From positions 248,001 to 312,000 of the forward strand of contig VBWB01000001.1 of assembly GCA_006218045.1 (NCBI GenBank): a stretch of DNA of 64,000 bases. Direction: 5' to 3'. The notes below the pieces were generated by a model. It did no database searches and had not been told where the DNA came from. It saw nothing but the letters and a program-made list of their open reading frames with translations. The position numbers and the translations under genes are program-made. The number at the start of each line of letters is the position of its first letter. Positions within the stretch are counted from its first letter, which is position 1. Origin of the DNA: Stygiobacter sp. GTDB taxonomy: Bacteria; Pseudomonadota; Alphaproteobacteria; Rhodospirillales; Magnetospirillaceae. Below, piece by piece: positions 11,388-23,300 of the stretch.

Positions 11388-14300
11388 CGGCGTCGGCGGC
11401 GGAACGGGCGGTGCGGTCGCGGCGGATGATCACCGGGGCCGCAATCGGGGTGGCGACGGGTGTTGGCACCGGCGCCGGCAGCTTGCCGGTCAGATGGTCG
11501 ATCAGGGCGCCGACAGTGGGCTGGGCATAGACGATGGTGGCCGGCAAATCCACGCCCAACAGGGCGTTCAACCGCCGGACCCAGGTCACCGCCAGGATGG
11601 AATCAAGGCCCAGTTCCAGGAAACCGGCGCCGTCACGGATATCGGCGGGCGGGATCATCAAATCCTCGGCCAGGGTGGCGACCACCTTGGCCCGCAGGTC
11701 ATCGCGCCCCGACGGTGCCGGTGCGGCAACAGCCACCGGCGCAGCCACGGCCACCGGCAGCTTGCCGGCCAAATGATCGATCAGGGCGCCGACAGTCGGT
11801 TGGGCATAGACGATGGTGGCCGGCAGCTCGACCCCCAACAGGGCGTTCAAGCGCCGGACCCAGGTCACCGCCAGGATGGAATCCAGGCCCAGTTCCAGGA
11901 AACCGGCATGATCGCGGATATCGGCGGGCGGGATCATCAGATCCTCGGCCAGGGTGGCGATCACCTTGGTCCGCAAGTCATCGCGGCTGCCGGTTCCGGT
12001 TGGGGCCGGGGCGGCAACCGGGGCGGCGGCGGGGAACATGCGTTCGATCCTTTCCTGCACCCGGGGATTGCCGATGAAGGTCTTTTCGTGCATGGCCAGT
12101 TCGCGGGCGAAGGTGGCGGGCAGGCGCTGGCGCAGGGGCTGACTGGCCTGGGCCTTTAGTTCCAGCAGGGTGTGGCGCGGCTGCCGCGCCAGCCCATGGG
12201 CCAGGGCCAGGGCGGTGGGCAGCACCTGGGCGGCAGGGGTGACGTGCAGGGAGGGATTGCGTTCGGCCAGTTCGCGCCCGCGATATTCGCGGGCGGTGAA
12301 CAATACCTCGCGCCCCAGCCGGTCGCCCAGGCGATGGGGGAAAACCAGGGTGGCGCCGGCGCCGGGGGTGAAGCCGTACCATAGGTAATTGCTGTGATAG
12401 AGAGACTCGGCGGCGAAGATTTGCCGGTCGCAGAACATCCCCAGCGACCAGCCGGCGCCGATGGCGTGGCCTTGCAAGGCGGCGATCACCGGCAGCGGGC
12501 AGTCCAGCGGCAGCGCATAGATGGTGCGGTCGGTGAAGCGGGTGGTGCCCTGTTGCAGCGCCTCCAGCCCGTCGCGGGTGCCGCCGCAGGCGAAATAGCC
12601 GTCGAAGCCGGTCAGCACCACCACCTTGGCGTCGGCCATGTGGCCGATGGCGGCGAAGGCCTCGGCCAGCCCGTCCATGAACAGGGTGGTGAAGCTGTTC
12701 TTGTGCTGGCGCTCGCTCATGCGCAGCAGCACGACGCCGTCGGCGAAGGCCTCCAGGCGCATGCATGGGCTTTGAAGCGGCACCATACGGGCCGGGCCGG
12801 GGCTAGGGGCCTCGACCTGCGGCCAGAGGTCGACCGCCTCGGGGATAGCGGCCCGGCGCATGGCCCGTTTCAATTCCACCAGGGCCAGACGCGGCGCCTC
12901 GGCCACCTGCCGGGCCAAGGCGGCGGCGTTTTCGGGGGGAGTGGCGAAATCGGCGGCCTCGGCCAGCCGGGCGTTGCCGGTGCCGGCGACGATGGGCAGC
13001 GGGCAATCCATCAGCGCATCGGCGGGGCCGCTCCAGTCTTCCGCCTCGATCAGCATCACCCGCAGCGATGGGTCGGTGCCGGCCTTGGTCAGTTCAGCGG
13101 CCAAGCCGCTGTCGTTACCGCTCAGACGCAGATGGCGCACGCCGTCGGCATCGCCCAAGCATTCGATACGGGCGGTATTGGCCAGGGGGGCCAGGGTGAT
13201 GCGGACCGGCGCGGCGGCGACAAACGGTCCGGCCAGGGTGGCGGGATCGGCCAGACCCGGCGGAACGATGATCGGGGATAGCGGCGCTGCGGTCGCCGTC
13301 TCGACCCAGCAACGAATGCTGGCGAAACGGGTCACCGGCAACGGCACCCGGCGGCCATGGGCCGGGGCCACCGGGCGGGCGCCGGCGACGAAGTCGGTTT
13401 TATCGGCGGCATCGTCGGCGGCCTCGCCGCCGCTCACCCCGCTGCCGGCCTCGCCGCTGCTCACCCCGCTGCCGCTCTCGCCGGCCAGCCAGCGGCGCAG
13501 CCTTTGCGCCAGATCGGCCCCGGTTGCGGCCATCACCGCCAGACGGTGGCGCAGAGGACGGCGCCCGCTGGCCAGGGTGAAGGCGATGTCGGTGATGGCC
13601 AGATCGGGAGTGTGCTCCAGATGGTGGATCAGATCCTCGGCCTGGGCCCGCAGCAATTCCGGGCTGCGGGCGCTGAGGACACATGAATGCGGCCCGGAAA
13701 TGGCGGGGCGGGTGGCGGGCGGTGGCGGCGCCTCGACCACCACATGGGCATTGGTGCCGGAAAAGCCGAACGAGGAGATGCCGGCGCGTTTGCGTTCGGT
13801 CCAGGGCAGCGGCGTGGTGTTGACGACGAAGGGGCCGTCGGCGAAGCGGATGGCCGGGTTGCCTTGGTTGAAATGCAAGGTGGGCGGAATGATGCCGTGG
13901 CGCAGACTCAACAGCACCTTGATCAGCCCGGCGATACCGGCGGCGGTGGTGGCATGGCCGATATTGGATTTGACCGAGCCCAAGGCGATGCTGCCCGCCG
14001 TGCCGGGGTCGAAAGCGCGGGCCAGGGCAGTGTGTTCGATGGGGTCGCCCAAGGGGGTGCCGGTGCCGTGCGCCTCGATCAGGCCGATACTGGCCGGGTC
14101 GATGCCGAACTGGTCGTAGACGCTGCGGATCAGCCGCTCTTGGGATAGGGCGCTGGGGGCGGTGATGCCGTTGGTGGTGCCGTCCTGGTTGAGGCCGCTG
14201 GCGACGATGATGCCATGCACGGTATCGCCGTCGGCCAGGGCCTGGGCCAACGGGCGCAACAGGACGGCCCCCACCGCCTCGCCGGGGACGATGCCGTCGG

Positions 14301-17300
14301 CACCGGCGCCGAAGGCGGCGCAGCGGCCACTGGGCGACAGCATGTTGGCCTGATTGGCTGAACGATAGAAACGCTCCGTGCATTGAACGAAGACGCCGCC
14401 GGCCAGGGCCATGTCGGACTCACCGTTCCACAGGCTTTGGCAGGCCATGTGCACTGCCACCAGCGAACTGGAGCAGGCGGTGTCCACCGCCACCGCCGGC
14501 CCCTTGAGATCAAGGAAATAGGCGATGCGTGCCGGGATCAGCGAGCAGGTATTGCCCCAAAACGCCTGACCCGGCGCCTTGGCCCCGAACAATTCGTGGT
14601 AATCGCCGGAACTGCACCCGGCGAACACGCCGACCCGCTGGCCGTGGATGGCCTCGCCGGCATGACCGGCATGGTCCAGGGTCTTCCACGCCTCTTCCAG
14701 GAACAATCGCTGTTGCGGGTCCATATAGGTGGCTTCGAGGCCGGAAATGCCGAAAAACACCGGGTCGAAGTTTTCGATATGGTCGAGGAAGCTGCCGTGG
14801 CGACCATAGGTGCCCGGTGCCGCGTCGCGGTACAGTGGTTCCAGGTCGAAGCGGCTGACCGGCTCGACCAGATCGTCGCCGGCCAGCAGATGCGCCCACA
14901 ACGCCTCGGCATCGGCGGATTTGGCGAAGCGGCCGCTATAGCCGATGATGGCGATGGGCTGGGGCGCGCCCGCCGGCTTGGGGATGGCGGCGGCCTTTGC
15001 CGGAAGCGGCACCTGCTGGGCCAGGAAGGCTTCCAGTTGCGCCACGTTGGTGTGGTCGAACAAGGCGGTATGATCCAACTCCACCCCCAGGGCGCGGCGC
15101 AGCTTGTGCACCAGTTCCGCCCCCAGGATGGAATCGAGGCCGTAATCGGCGAAGGAGCGGTCGGCCAGGATGGTCGATGGCGCCACGTTCAGGGTTTCAC
15201 CCAGCACCGCCAGCAGGGTTTCGCGCAAAGGGGCGGTGGGGGGCTTTTTCACCGTCTCGGCCACCGACTGTAGGCCAGCGCGGGCGGCGATGATCTGCTG
15301 GCCCAAGGCGCATTCCGCATCCGTCGATCCGGCCAGCCAGTCCAGCCCGGCTTCGGTCAACACTTTCCGCCACGAAGCGGGGGCGAGCGACGGCGTGCCG
15401 GGGATGCGGCGCTCCGGGTCGGTGAAGCGCCACCAGCCGTCGAGCAGGCCGAAGGTGACATGGGTGAACAAGGTGGCCCGGCTGGTCTCGTTGAGCAAAA
15501 GCACGCCGCCCGGGGCCAGCAGGGCGTGCACATGGGCCAGGGTGCGGGCCATGTCCTGAGTGGCGTGCAGCACGTTGGCGGCGATGACCATGTCGTAGCC
15601 GCCGGGGGCGACATCCTGACCGGCCAGCGGTTTTTCCACGTCGAACAAGCCAGTTGTCAGTTGCGGCCAAGCCGGGCCATAGGTGCGCTCGGCATGGATC
15701 AGGAAGGCGCGCGACAGATCGGTATAGCGGTATTCGGCGACGCGGTCGGCCAGCGGGGCCAGGGCCTCGAACACCTGTTCGCTGGTGCCGCCGGTGCCGG
15801 CGCCGATTTCCAGGATACGCAAGCCGGGTTGCGGCGCGGTACGGACGAAGGCCGCCGCCGCCTGGGCCAGGGTACGGCTGAACCGGGCGGCGACCGGATT
15901 GTCCTTGTAGGTGGCCTCGACCAGCCGCAAGGCGCCATCGGGGAACATCACCGACGTCGCCGGGTGCTTGCCGCTCAGGATATCGGGCAGCGCCCGCAAG
16001 GTGGCCTCGGCCAGATCCATCTGCGCCGCCGGTCCGCCATGGCGGCGCAGGCTTGCCCAGGCCTGCCACGGATCGCCGGCGGGGATGTCCATGCCGTTCA
16101 GCAAATCCAGTGCCGCCACCCGCCAGCGGGCCAAGGCGGGAATGGTGGCGGGGATGGCGCGCAGGCTGGCGGCCAGGATGCCGGCGATGGCGCGGTCGAG
16201 CTTTTCCGCCTGGGCCGCCAACGCCGTATCGCCATGGGGGGCGGTGATGGCGGCACTGGGGGTTTCGACCACCGGCAGCCAGAACCGGCGAGTGGCGAAG
16301 GGATAGGTGGGCAGCGAGACGATGCCGGGGCGCTGGCTACGCGGCAAGGCGGACCAATCCACCGATACGCCCTTGACCCACAGCGACAGCAGCTTGTCGA
16401 GCGCGCCCTGGTCCCACCAGCTTGTGACGATATGGGCCAAGGCGGCTTCATCGCCCAACACGCCCAGGATATCGCGGTGCTGGCCGCTTTGACCGGTCAA
16501 AGCGGCATTTTCGTCGCCGGCCAGCCAGCGGCGCAAAGCTTGGCCCGCGTCGTCCAGGTTGTCGGCGACCAGGGCCAGCCGATGCTCCATCGCCTCGCGC
16601 CCCACTTGCAGGGTGAAGGCGATATCGGCCAGGGACAGGGCGGCGGGGGCGTCGCCGCCCACATGGGCGATGATCTGATCCAGGCAGGTCAGATGGGCGA
16701 AGGCCTCGGCATCCACCGACCGGCCCAGCCGGGCTTCGATCCAGCCGCGCAGAGCCAGACGTTGGGCGGGGTCGAGGCCGAGGGAATCGAACGGCTCGGC
16801 CCCGTCCACGTCACTGGCGGATACGTCCAGCAGGCGGGCCAGATGGGTGCGCAAATCCTCGGCCAGACCAGGGTCAGCGGCGGGGGCGGTGATGACCGAC
16901 AGCAGGCGTTGGACCTGACGGCGCAGGCCATGGGCATCGCGCGCCGACAGCACCAGCGCCTGCGGCCCGTTGATGGCTTGGGTGGTGACGGGCGGCGCTT
17001 CGGCCACGATCACATGGGCATTGGCGCCGCCGGCCCCGAACGAGGATATACCGGCCATGCGCGGCCCGCTCGGATTCCACGGCGTCAACCGGCGGTTCAG
17101 GGCAAACGGGCTGGCGGCCAAGTCCAGATTGGGGTTGATGGTCTCGGCGTGCAAGGACGGCGGCAAGGCCCGGTGCTTGAGGGCCAGCACCATCTTGGTC
17201 AGGCCGGCGATGCCGGCGGCGGCCTCCAGGTGGCCGATATTGGATTTGACCGAGCCGAGCGCACAGAAGCCGCGCGGCGGATTATCGGCGGTGAAGGCCT

Positions 17301-20300
17301 GGGTCAGGCCCTCGACCTCGATGGGGTCGCCCAACTCGGTGCCGGTGCCGTGCGCCTCGATACAGGTGATGTCTTGGGCCTTAAGCCCGGCACGGTCGAG
17401 GGCTGTGCGCACCAGATCGCGCTGGGCGGCGGGATTGGGCACCGTATAGCCGTTGGTGTGGCCGCCATGATTGATGGCGCTGGCCCGGATCACCGCATGG
17501 ATGCGGTCGCCATCGGCGATAGCGCGCGACAGCGGTTTCAGCACGACGCAGCCGACGCCCTCGCCGGGGACGAAGCCGTTGGCGCCGGCGCCGAAGCTGC
17601 GGCAACGGCCATCGGGGCTCAGCATGCGGGCCGCGCTCAGCTCGATGAAGGTGCTGGGGTGCAGGTACAGATTGACGCCGCCGGCCAGGGCCATGGTGGC
17701 GGCGCCCGAGCGCAGATGCTCGCAGGCTTCGTGCAGGGCGGTGGCCGAGCTCGAGCACATGGTGTCCACCGGCAGGCTGGGGCCGGTCAGGTCAAGTGCG
17801 TGCGACACCCGGTTGGCGACGCTGGCGAATGAGGTATGGGGCCGCACCACCGCGCCGTCCTCGGTGGTGAAGGGGCCATGCAGGGCGAAGCCGGTCTTGG
17901 TCACGCCGACATGGACGCCGACCGGATTGGCCGCCCGCAGTCGGGCCGGGCCATAGCCGGCATCTTCGACCGCCGCCCAGGCGCACATCAGGAACAGGCG
18001 TTCCTGCGGGTCCATGGCCGCCGCGTCACGCGGCGAAATCTTGAAGAACAACGGGTCGAAATCGGCGAAACCGTCGAGGAAGCCGCCCCATTTGGCATAA
18101 GACCGGCCATGGGCCACCGCCTCGTCACGGTCGGGCTGGAAAAAGCCGTCCAACGGCCAGCGCTCGGGCGGAATTTCGCCGATGCAATCGCGTCCGGCGG
18201 CAAGGTTGTCCCAGAAGGCGTCCAGGCCATCGGCGCCGGGATAGCGCCCGGCCATGCCGATGATGGCGATGGGCTCGCCCCCATCCACCGGCTTTGGCGG
18301 CTTTGGCGTCATCACCGGGGCAATGGCCGCCGGGGCGGTGTGGCCGGTCCAGGCCCGGCAGGCCTGGGCATGGGTGCGGGCCAGATGATCGGCGATTTCG
18401 CCCAAGCTGCGGTATTGGAAAAACAAGGTCTTGGGCACGTCGCCCAGGCCGTCGCCCAGGGCCGCGTTGAGGCGGGTGATCATCAGCGAATCGATGCCGT
18501 ATTCCTCGAGGGCCGTGTCGGCATGGATGGCGGCGGCGGCGAAACCGCTGGCCTGGGCGAACAGGGCGCGCAGGCGGGTGCTCACCGCCCGGGCCAGTCC
18601 GCTATCGTCGCCGACCGCCACTGTCGCTGGTTCGGTGGCGGTGAAAAAGGCGCGGATGCGGGCGGCATCGCCGGCCACCACCGCCGCGCGCGGCAGCCGT
18701 GCCGCCAGGATGCGGCGCAAGGCGGCAAGGCCGTCACGGGTGGAGAGCGGGCGTTGCCCCATGCGGGCGAACAGGGCATCTTGTACGCCTTGATCGGCAC
18801 CCATGCCGCCTTCGGTCCACAGCGGCCAGTCGATGGCCACCAGCGGCAGGCCCTTGCTTTCCGCCAGCGCATCCATGAAGCCGTTTCCAGCGGCATAATC
18901 GGCTTGGCCGACATTGCCCACCGCCCCGGCCAGGGACGAGAACAGCACCAGGGCATCCAGTTGCAGGCCGGCGCAGGCCTGCACCAATGCCCGGCTGCCG
19001 GCCACCTTGGGCGCCAGCACGGCGGCTAGGTCATCGGCGCTCTTGCCGCCGATCAGGCCATCGCGCAGGCAGCCGGCGCAATGCAGCACCATGTGCAGGG
19101 CGCCGTGCACCTCGACGATGCCGCGCACCAAGGCGGTCACCGCCCGGGCGTCGCTCACGTCGACCTGACGATAGGCGGCGATTGCGCCCAATTCCCGCAA
19201 CTGGGCGATGAAAGCGGCGCGGTCGGCATCTTCCGCCGTGCTGCCGGTCAGCACCAGCACAGCGCCGGGGCAGGTGCTGGCGATGTCGTGGGCGAGCAGA
19301 CGGCCCAAACCGCCGGTGCCGCCGGTGATCAGGAACACCCCACGCGGTCGCCACGCGGCTTCTTCGGTGGCGGCGATCTCGTTCCAACCACGCACCCAGC
19401 GGCGACCGTCTTGGTGGCGGATGCGCGGCGCCGTGTCGGCGGCATCGGCTTCCAACAGCCGGGCGGCGCCCTCGGCCCCCATGGGCGGGACTTCGACCAG
19501 TTGAGTGGTCAGGCCGGGGCGTTCCAGGGCAGCGCTGTCGAGCATGCCGGCCAGCCCGGCCAGGGTGTCGCCCACAGGCACCGCCAGTTGTACCAGCATC
19601 GTGCCGCTGGTGGCGCGCAGAATATCCAACAGCCGCTGCGCCGCCTGTTCATAGTCGGGCGGCACTATTTCCGCCCCGGTCACAGGGAGTCCGGCGGCGA
19701 CCACGATCCGACGCGGGGTGGGGCCGGCCTTGGCGGCGGTCTCGACCCAAACGGGGCTGACGATGATGGTGGCAGCACCGTCGCCTTCGGGCAGCCAGAA
19801 TCGGGTGTCGGCGAAGCGGCGCGGCGGCAGGGGCTGGCGGCGTGGGGCGGCGGTGGGGCGATAATCTTCCACCACCACATGGGCATTGCTGCCACCGAAG
19901 CCGAAACTGCTGATGCCGGCGCGGCGCGGGCTGTCGCCGGCCGTCCAGTCCCGCGCCTGGGTCAACAGCCGGAACGGGCTGCCGTCCAGGCATAGATGGG
20001 GATTGGGCGGATCGCAATGCAGGCTGGCCGGCAGCGCGCCATGGGCCATGGCGCCCAGCACCTTGACCAGCCCGGCCAGCCCGGCGGCGGCTTCCAGATG
20101 GCCCATATTGGCTTTGACCGTCCCCAGGGAGATGAACGGTCGGTCGACCGTGCCGGTGCCCATCAGCGCTTCATAGGCGCGGCGCAGACCGTTGAGTTCC
20201 ACCGGGTCGCCCAGGGCGGTGCCGGTGCCGTGGGTCTCGATATAGGAGATGCTCAGCGGGTCGATGCCCGCCATGGCCGCCTGCACCAGCTCGGCCTGGG

Positions 20301-23300
20301 CGGTGACGCTGGGGGCGGTCAGCGACCCGGCGCGGCCACCATGGTTTTCGGCGCCGCCGATGAGCACGCCCAAGATGCGGTCGCCGTCGCGTTCGGCCTC
20401 GGCCAGACGCTTCAGCAGCACCATCACCGCGCCTTCGCCGCGGCCATAGCCGTCGGCGGCGGCGCCGAAGCTTTTGCAACGGCCATCGGAGCTGAGCATG
20501 CCGGCGCTTGCCGGGCCGTCGAAGCCCTCGGGCGCCAGGGCCAGATTGACGCCGCCGACCAGGGCCGCCCCACAGGTGCCGCGCCGCAGCGCCTCGGCGG
20601 CGCGCAGCAGCGCCACCAGCGACGACGAGCAGGCGGTGTCCACACTCTGGCTGGGGCCGTGCAGGTTGAAGACATGCGACACCCGATTGGCGATCATCGC
20701 CAGCGAATTACCGGTGGCGCCATAGCCGTCGGCGGCAATGCCGGCCCGACGCAGCAGACTGGCGTAATCCAGGGCGCTGGCGCCGACGAAGACAGCGGTA
20801 TCGGGCGGTAATTCGTCGGCGGTGTAGCCAGCATTTTCCAGCGTCCGCCATGCGGTTTCCAGCATCAGCCGCTGTTGCGGGTCCATGCGGTGGGCTTCCA
20901 CCGGCGAGACGCGGAACAGGGCAGCATCGAAGCGATCGACGTCGGCCAGGAAACCGCCGCGCCATTTGCCGTCACGGCTCGGCCCGGTCAGATCGGCGCC
21001 GGCCAACAGGCGATCGACCAGGGTATCGATATCGTCGGCGCCGGGGAAACGCCCGGCCATACCGATGATCGCGATGCCGTCGCCGGTTTTGGCCGGCGGG
21101 CGCATGACCGGCAGGGTTGCCCGCTGGGGCTGGGCCGGGCGCGGTTTGGCGGCGGCGATGACGGCGTGGCGGTTGCCCAGATGGGTGGCCAGGGCGTCGA
21201 TGTGCTCGACCTCGAAGAAGATGGCCGGCGACAGGTCGATGCCATAGGTGGTGGAGATGATCTCCGCCAACTGGGTCAACGAGATGGAATCGAAACCAAG
21301 GTCGTGGAAGGCGTCGCGCGGGTTGATGCCGTCGGGTGGGAATTTCAGCAAATCGGCGGCCAAGCCGCGCAAATCGTCGGCCAGATTCTGCGGCGGCGTT
21401 GCCGTCACGGCGACGCTGTCGATGGCGACGGAGCGCAAGCCCTCGACCTGGGCCAGGACCGCGCCGGCCTGATCCAGGAACCACAGGGCGAAGCGGTCTT
21501 GCTGCGGCAGGACCACAACCTGGGTGATGGCGCCGCTGACGGCAAGGCCGACATTGTCGATGGCGGCGATGGTGCCGCCGCCCAGCCACACCAGCGCCTG
21601 GAAAGAGGCGGCCAAGGCCGGGGCGGATATCTGCACCCGGCTTTTGTAATGGTCCTGTTGCGGCGCGTCGCTGCGCAAGCGGCACAGCAGGCCGCCATCG
21701 GGCAGACGTTCCGCCGTCTCGATCACTTCCTGATAAGGGCGGAAATCCAGGCCGCGCTGGCGCAGGTCGCCGTAAAGATCGGCTACCGCCGCGCCACCCT
21801 TCAAGGCCGGGGGGGCGGACAAGGTGGCGCCGGTGGCCAAAGTGGCGCTCAGCCAGGGCATGCCGTCCATATCGACGCGCACGCCCAAGTGGTCATCGAC
21901 GCTGGCCTGCAATTGCTTGACTTGGGGCCAGTCGGGCTCGGCCCCCAGGCTGAGGGCTGAAATGCTCAGCGGTCCTTCCAGCCCAGCGATACGGCCCAGT
22001 GCCGCCGCCATTTCCACGGCGGCGGTGGGCAGCAAGCCGGCGACGCGGTCGCGTTTGAACACATAATCCAGCAGTTCCGATGGATAAAAGTCGGTGACGT
22101 AGCGCAAGCCGGTGATGTCGGAACAATTGCGTCCCACCAATGGATGCAGCTTCAGCTTCGATCCGAGCGGATTGACCACCGACGGCGCGTCGGGGTGTTG
22201 CGGGTACCAGCAGCGCACCCGCTCGAACGGATAGGCCGGCAGCGACAGCCGGCGCGGGGTGCGGCCCTGGTGCAGTTGGTCCCAGTCGATGTCAGCGCCG
22301 CTGATCCAGGCCCGGGCCACGGCGCCGGCGTCGCGCGGGTCGCTGACCGCCACCGGGTCGTGATCGAGGATGGACCGGCTGTACCAGCGCCCCGAGGCTG
22401 GCCCCGGCGCGGCGACGAAGGCGCGCAAGGCTTCGGCGGCTTGGGTGCGGTCCGCCACCATCAGCGCCAGCCGGCACGACAATTGGTTACGGCCCACTTG
22501 CAGTGTATAGGCCAGATCGGCCAGGGACTGATCGGGGTGGGCGACCAGATGGGCGAGGAAGCGTTCCACCACCTGGAGCAAGCTGGCCTCGGTCATGGCC
22601 GAGAACACCAGCAATTGCGGCCCGGCGGGTGCCGGTACGGGGGGCGGGGCGGGGTATTCCTCGATGATGATATGCGAGTTCATGCCGCCGGCGCCGATCG
22701 AGGTCACCCCGGCCCGGCGCGGAATCTCGGCCCCGGTCGCATCGGTGAGGTGGTGCCACGGGGCCAGTTGGCGCTGGACGAAGAACGGCGTTTGCTCGAA
22801 GGCGATGTTGGGGTTCAGGGTTTCGGCGTGCAGCGACGGTGCCAACTGGCCGTGCTTCATCTGCATCAGTACCTTGGCGATGCCGGCCAGCCCCGATGCC
22901 GCCAGCAGATGGGCGACGTTGCTTTTGACCGTGCCGATGGGGCAGGTCTGGACCGCGTCGGTATGCCGGCGCCACGCCTGGGTCAGGGCGCGGATTTCGA
23001 TGGGGTCGCCCAGCGAGGTGCCGGAACCGTGGCCCTCCACGTAAGAGATGGTGTCGGCGCTGATGCCGGCATCGTCCAGCGCCTGGGTGATGGCGGCGGC
23101 CTGCTGGTGCGGGTTGGGCACGGTGAAGCCGTTGCGGATGCCGGCATTGCTGATGGCGGTGCCGCGAATGATGCCATAGATGTGGTCGCCGTCGCGCTCG
23201 GCCTCGTCCAGGCGTTTCAGCACCAGGGCGCCGACGCCTTCGCCCAGGATGGTGCCGTCGGCACCCTGGCCATAGCCGCGAATTACCTCGGCCGTTTTGG

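Larger units (their letters stand above)
11388..14955 (-). other. PKS module 5: KS-ECH-ACP-ACP, beta-branching module
   Basis: After the KS (Cys codon 14473-14475) comes a crotonase-fold domain at about residues 5140-5360 with FACGGT and HAIGAGWSLG oxyanion motifs. It resembles PksI/CurF ECH2-type decarboxylases. Two ACPs follow, with serines near 5427 and 5520. Both have a Trp six residues after the serine (DSILAVTW), the known signature of carriers recognised by HMG-synthase cassettes. The ECH2 step is therefore built in, while HMG-CoA synthase, ECH1, donor ACP and decarboxylating KS must be supplied by genes outside the window. Confidence 0.85.
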
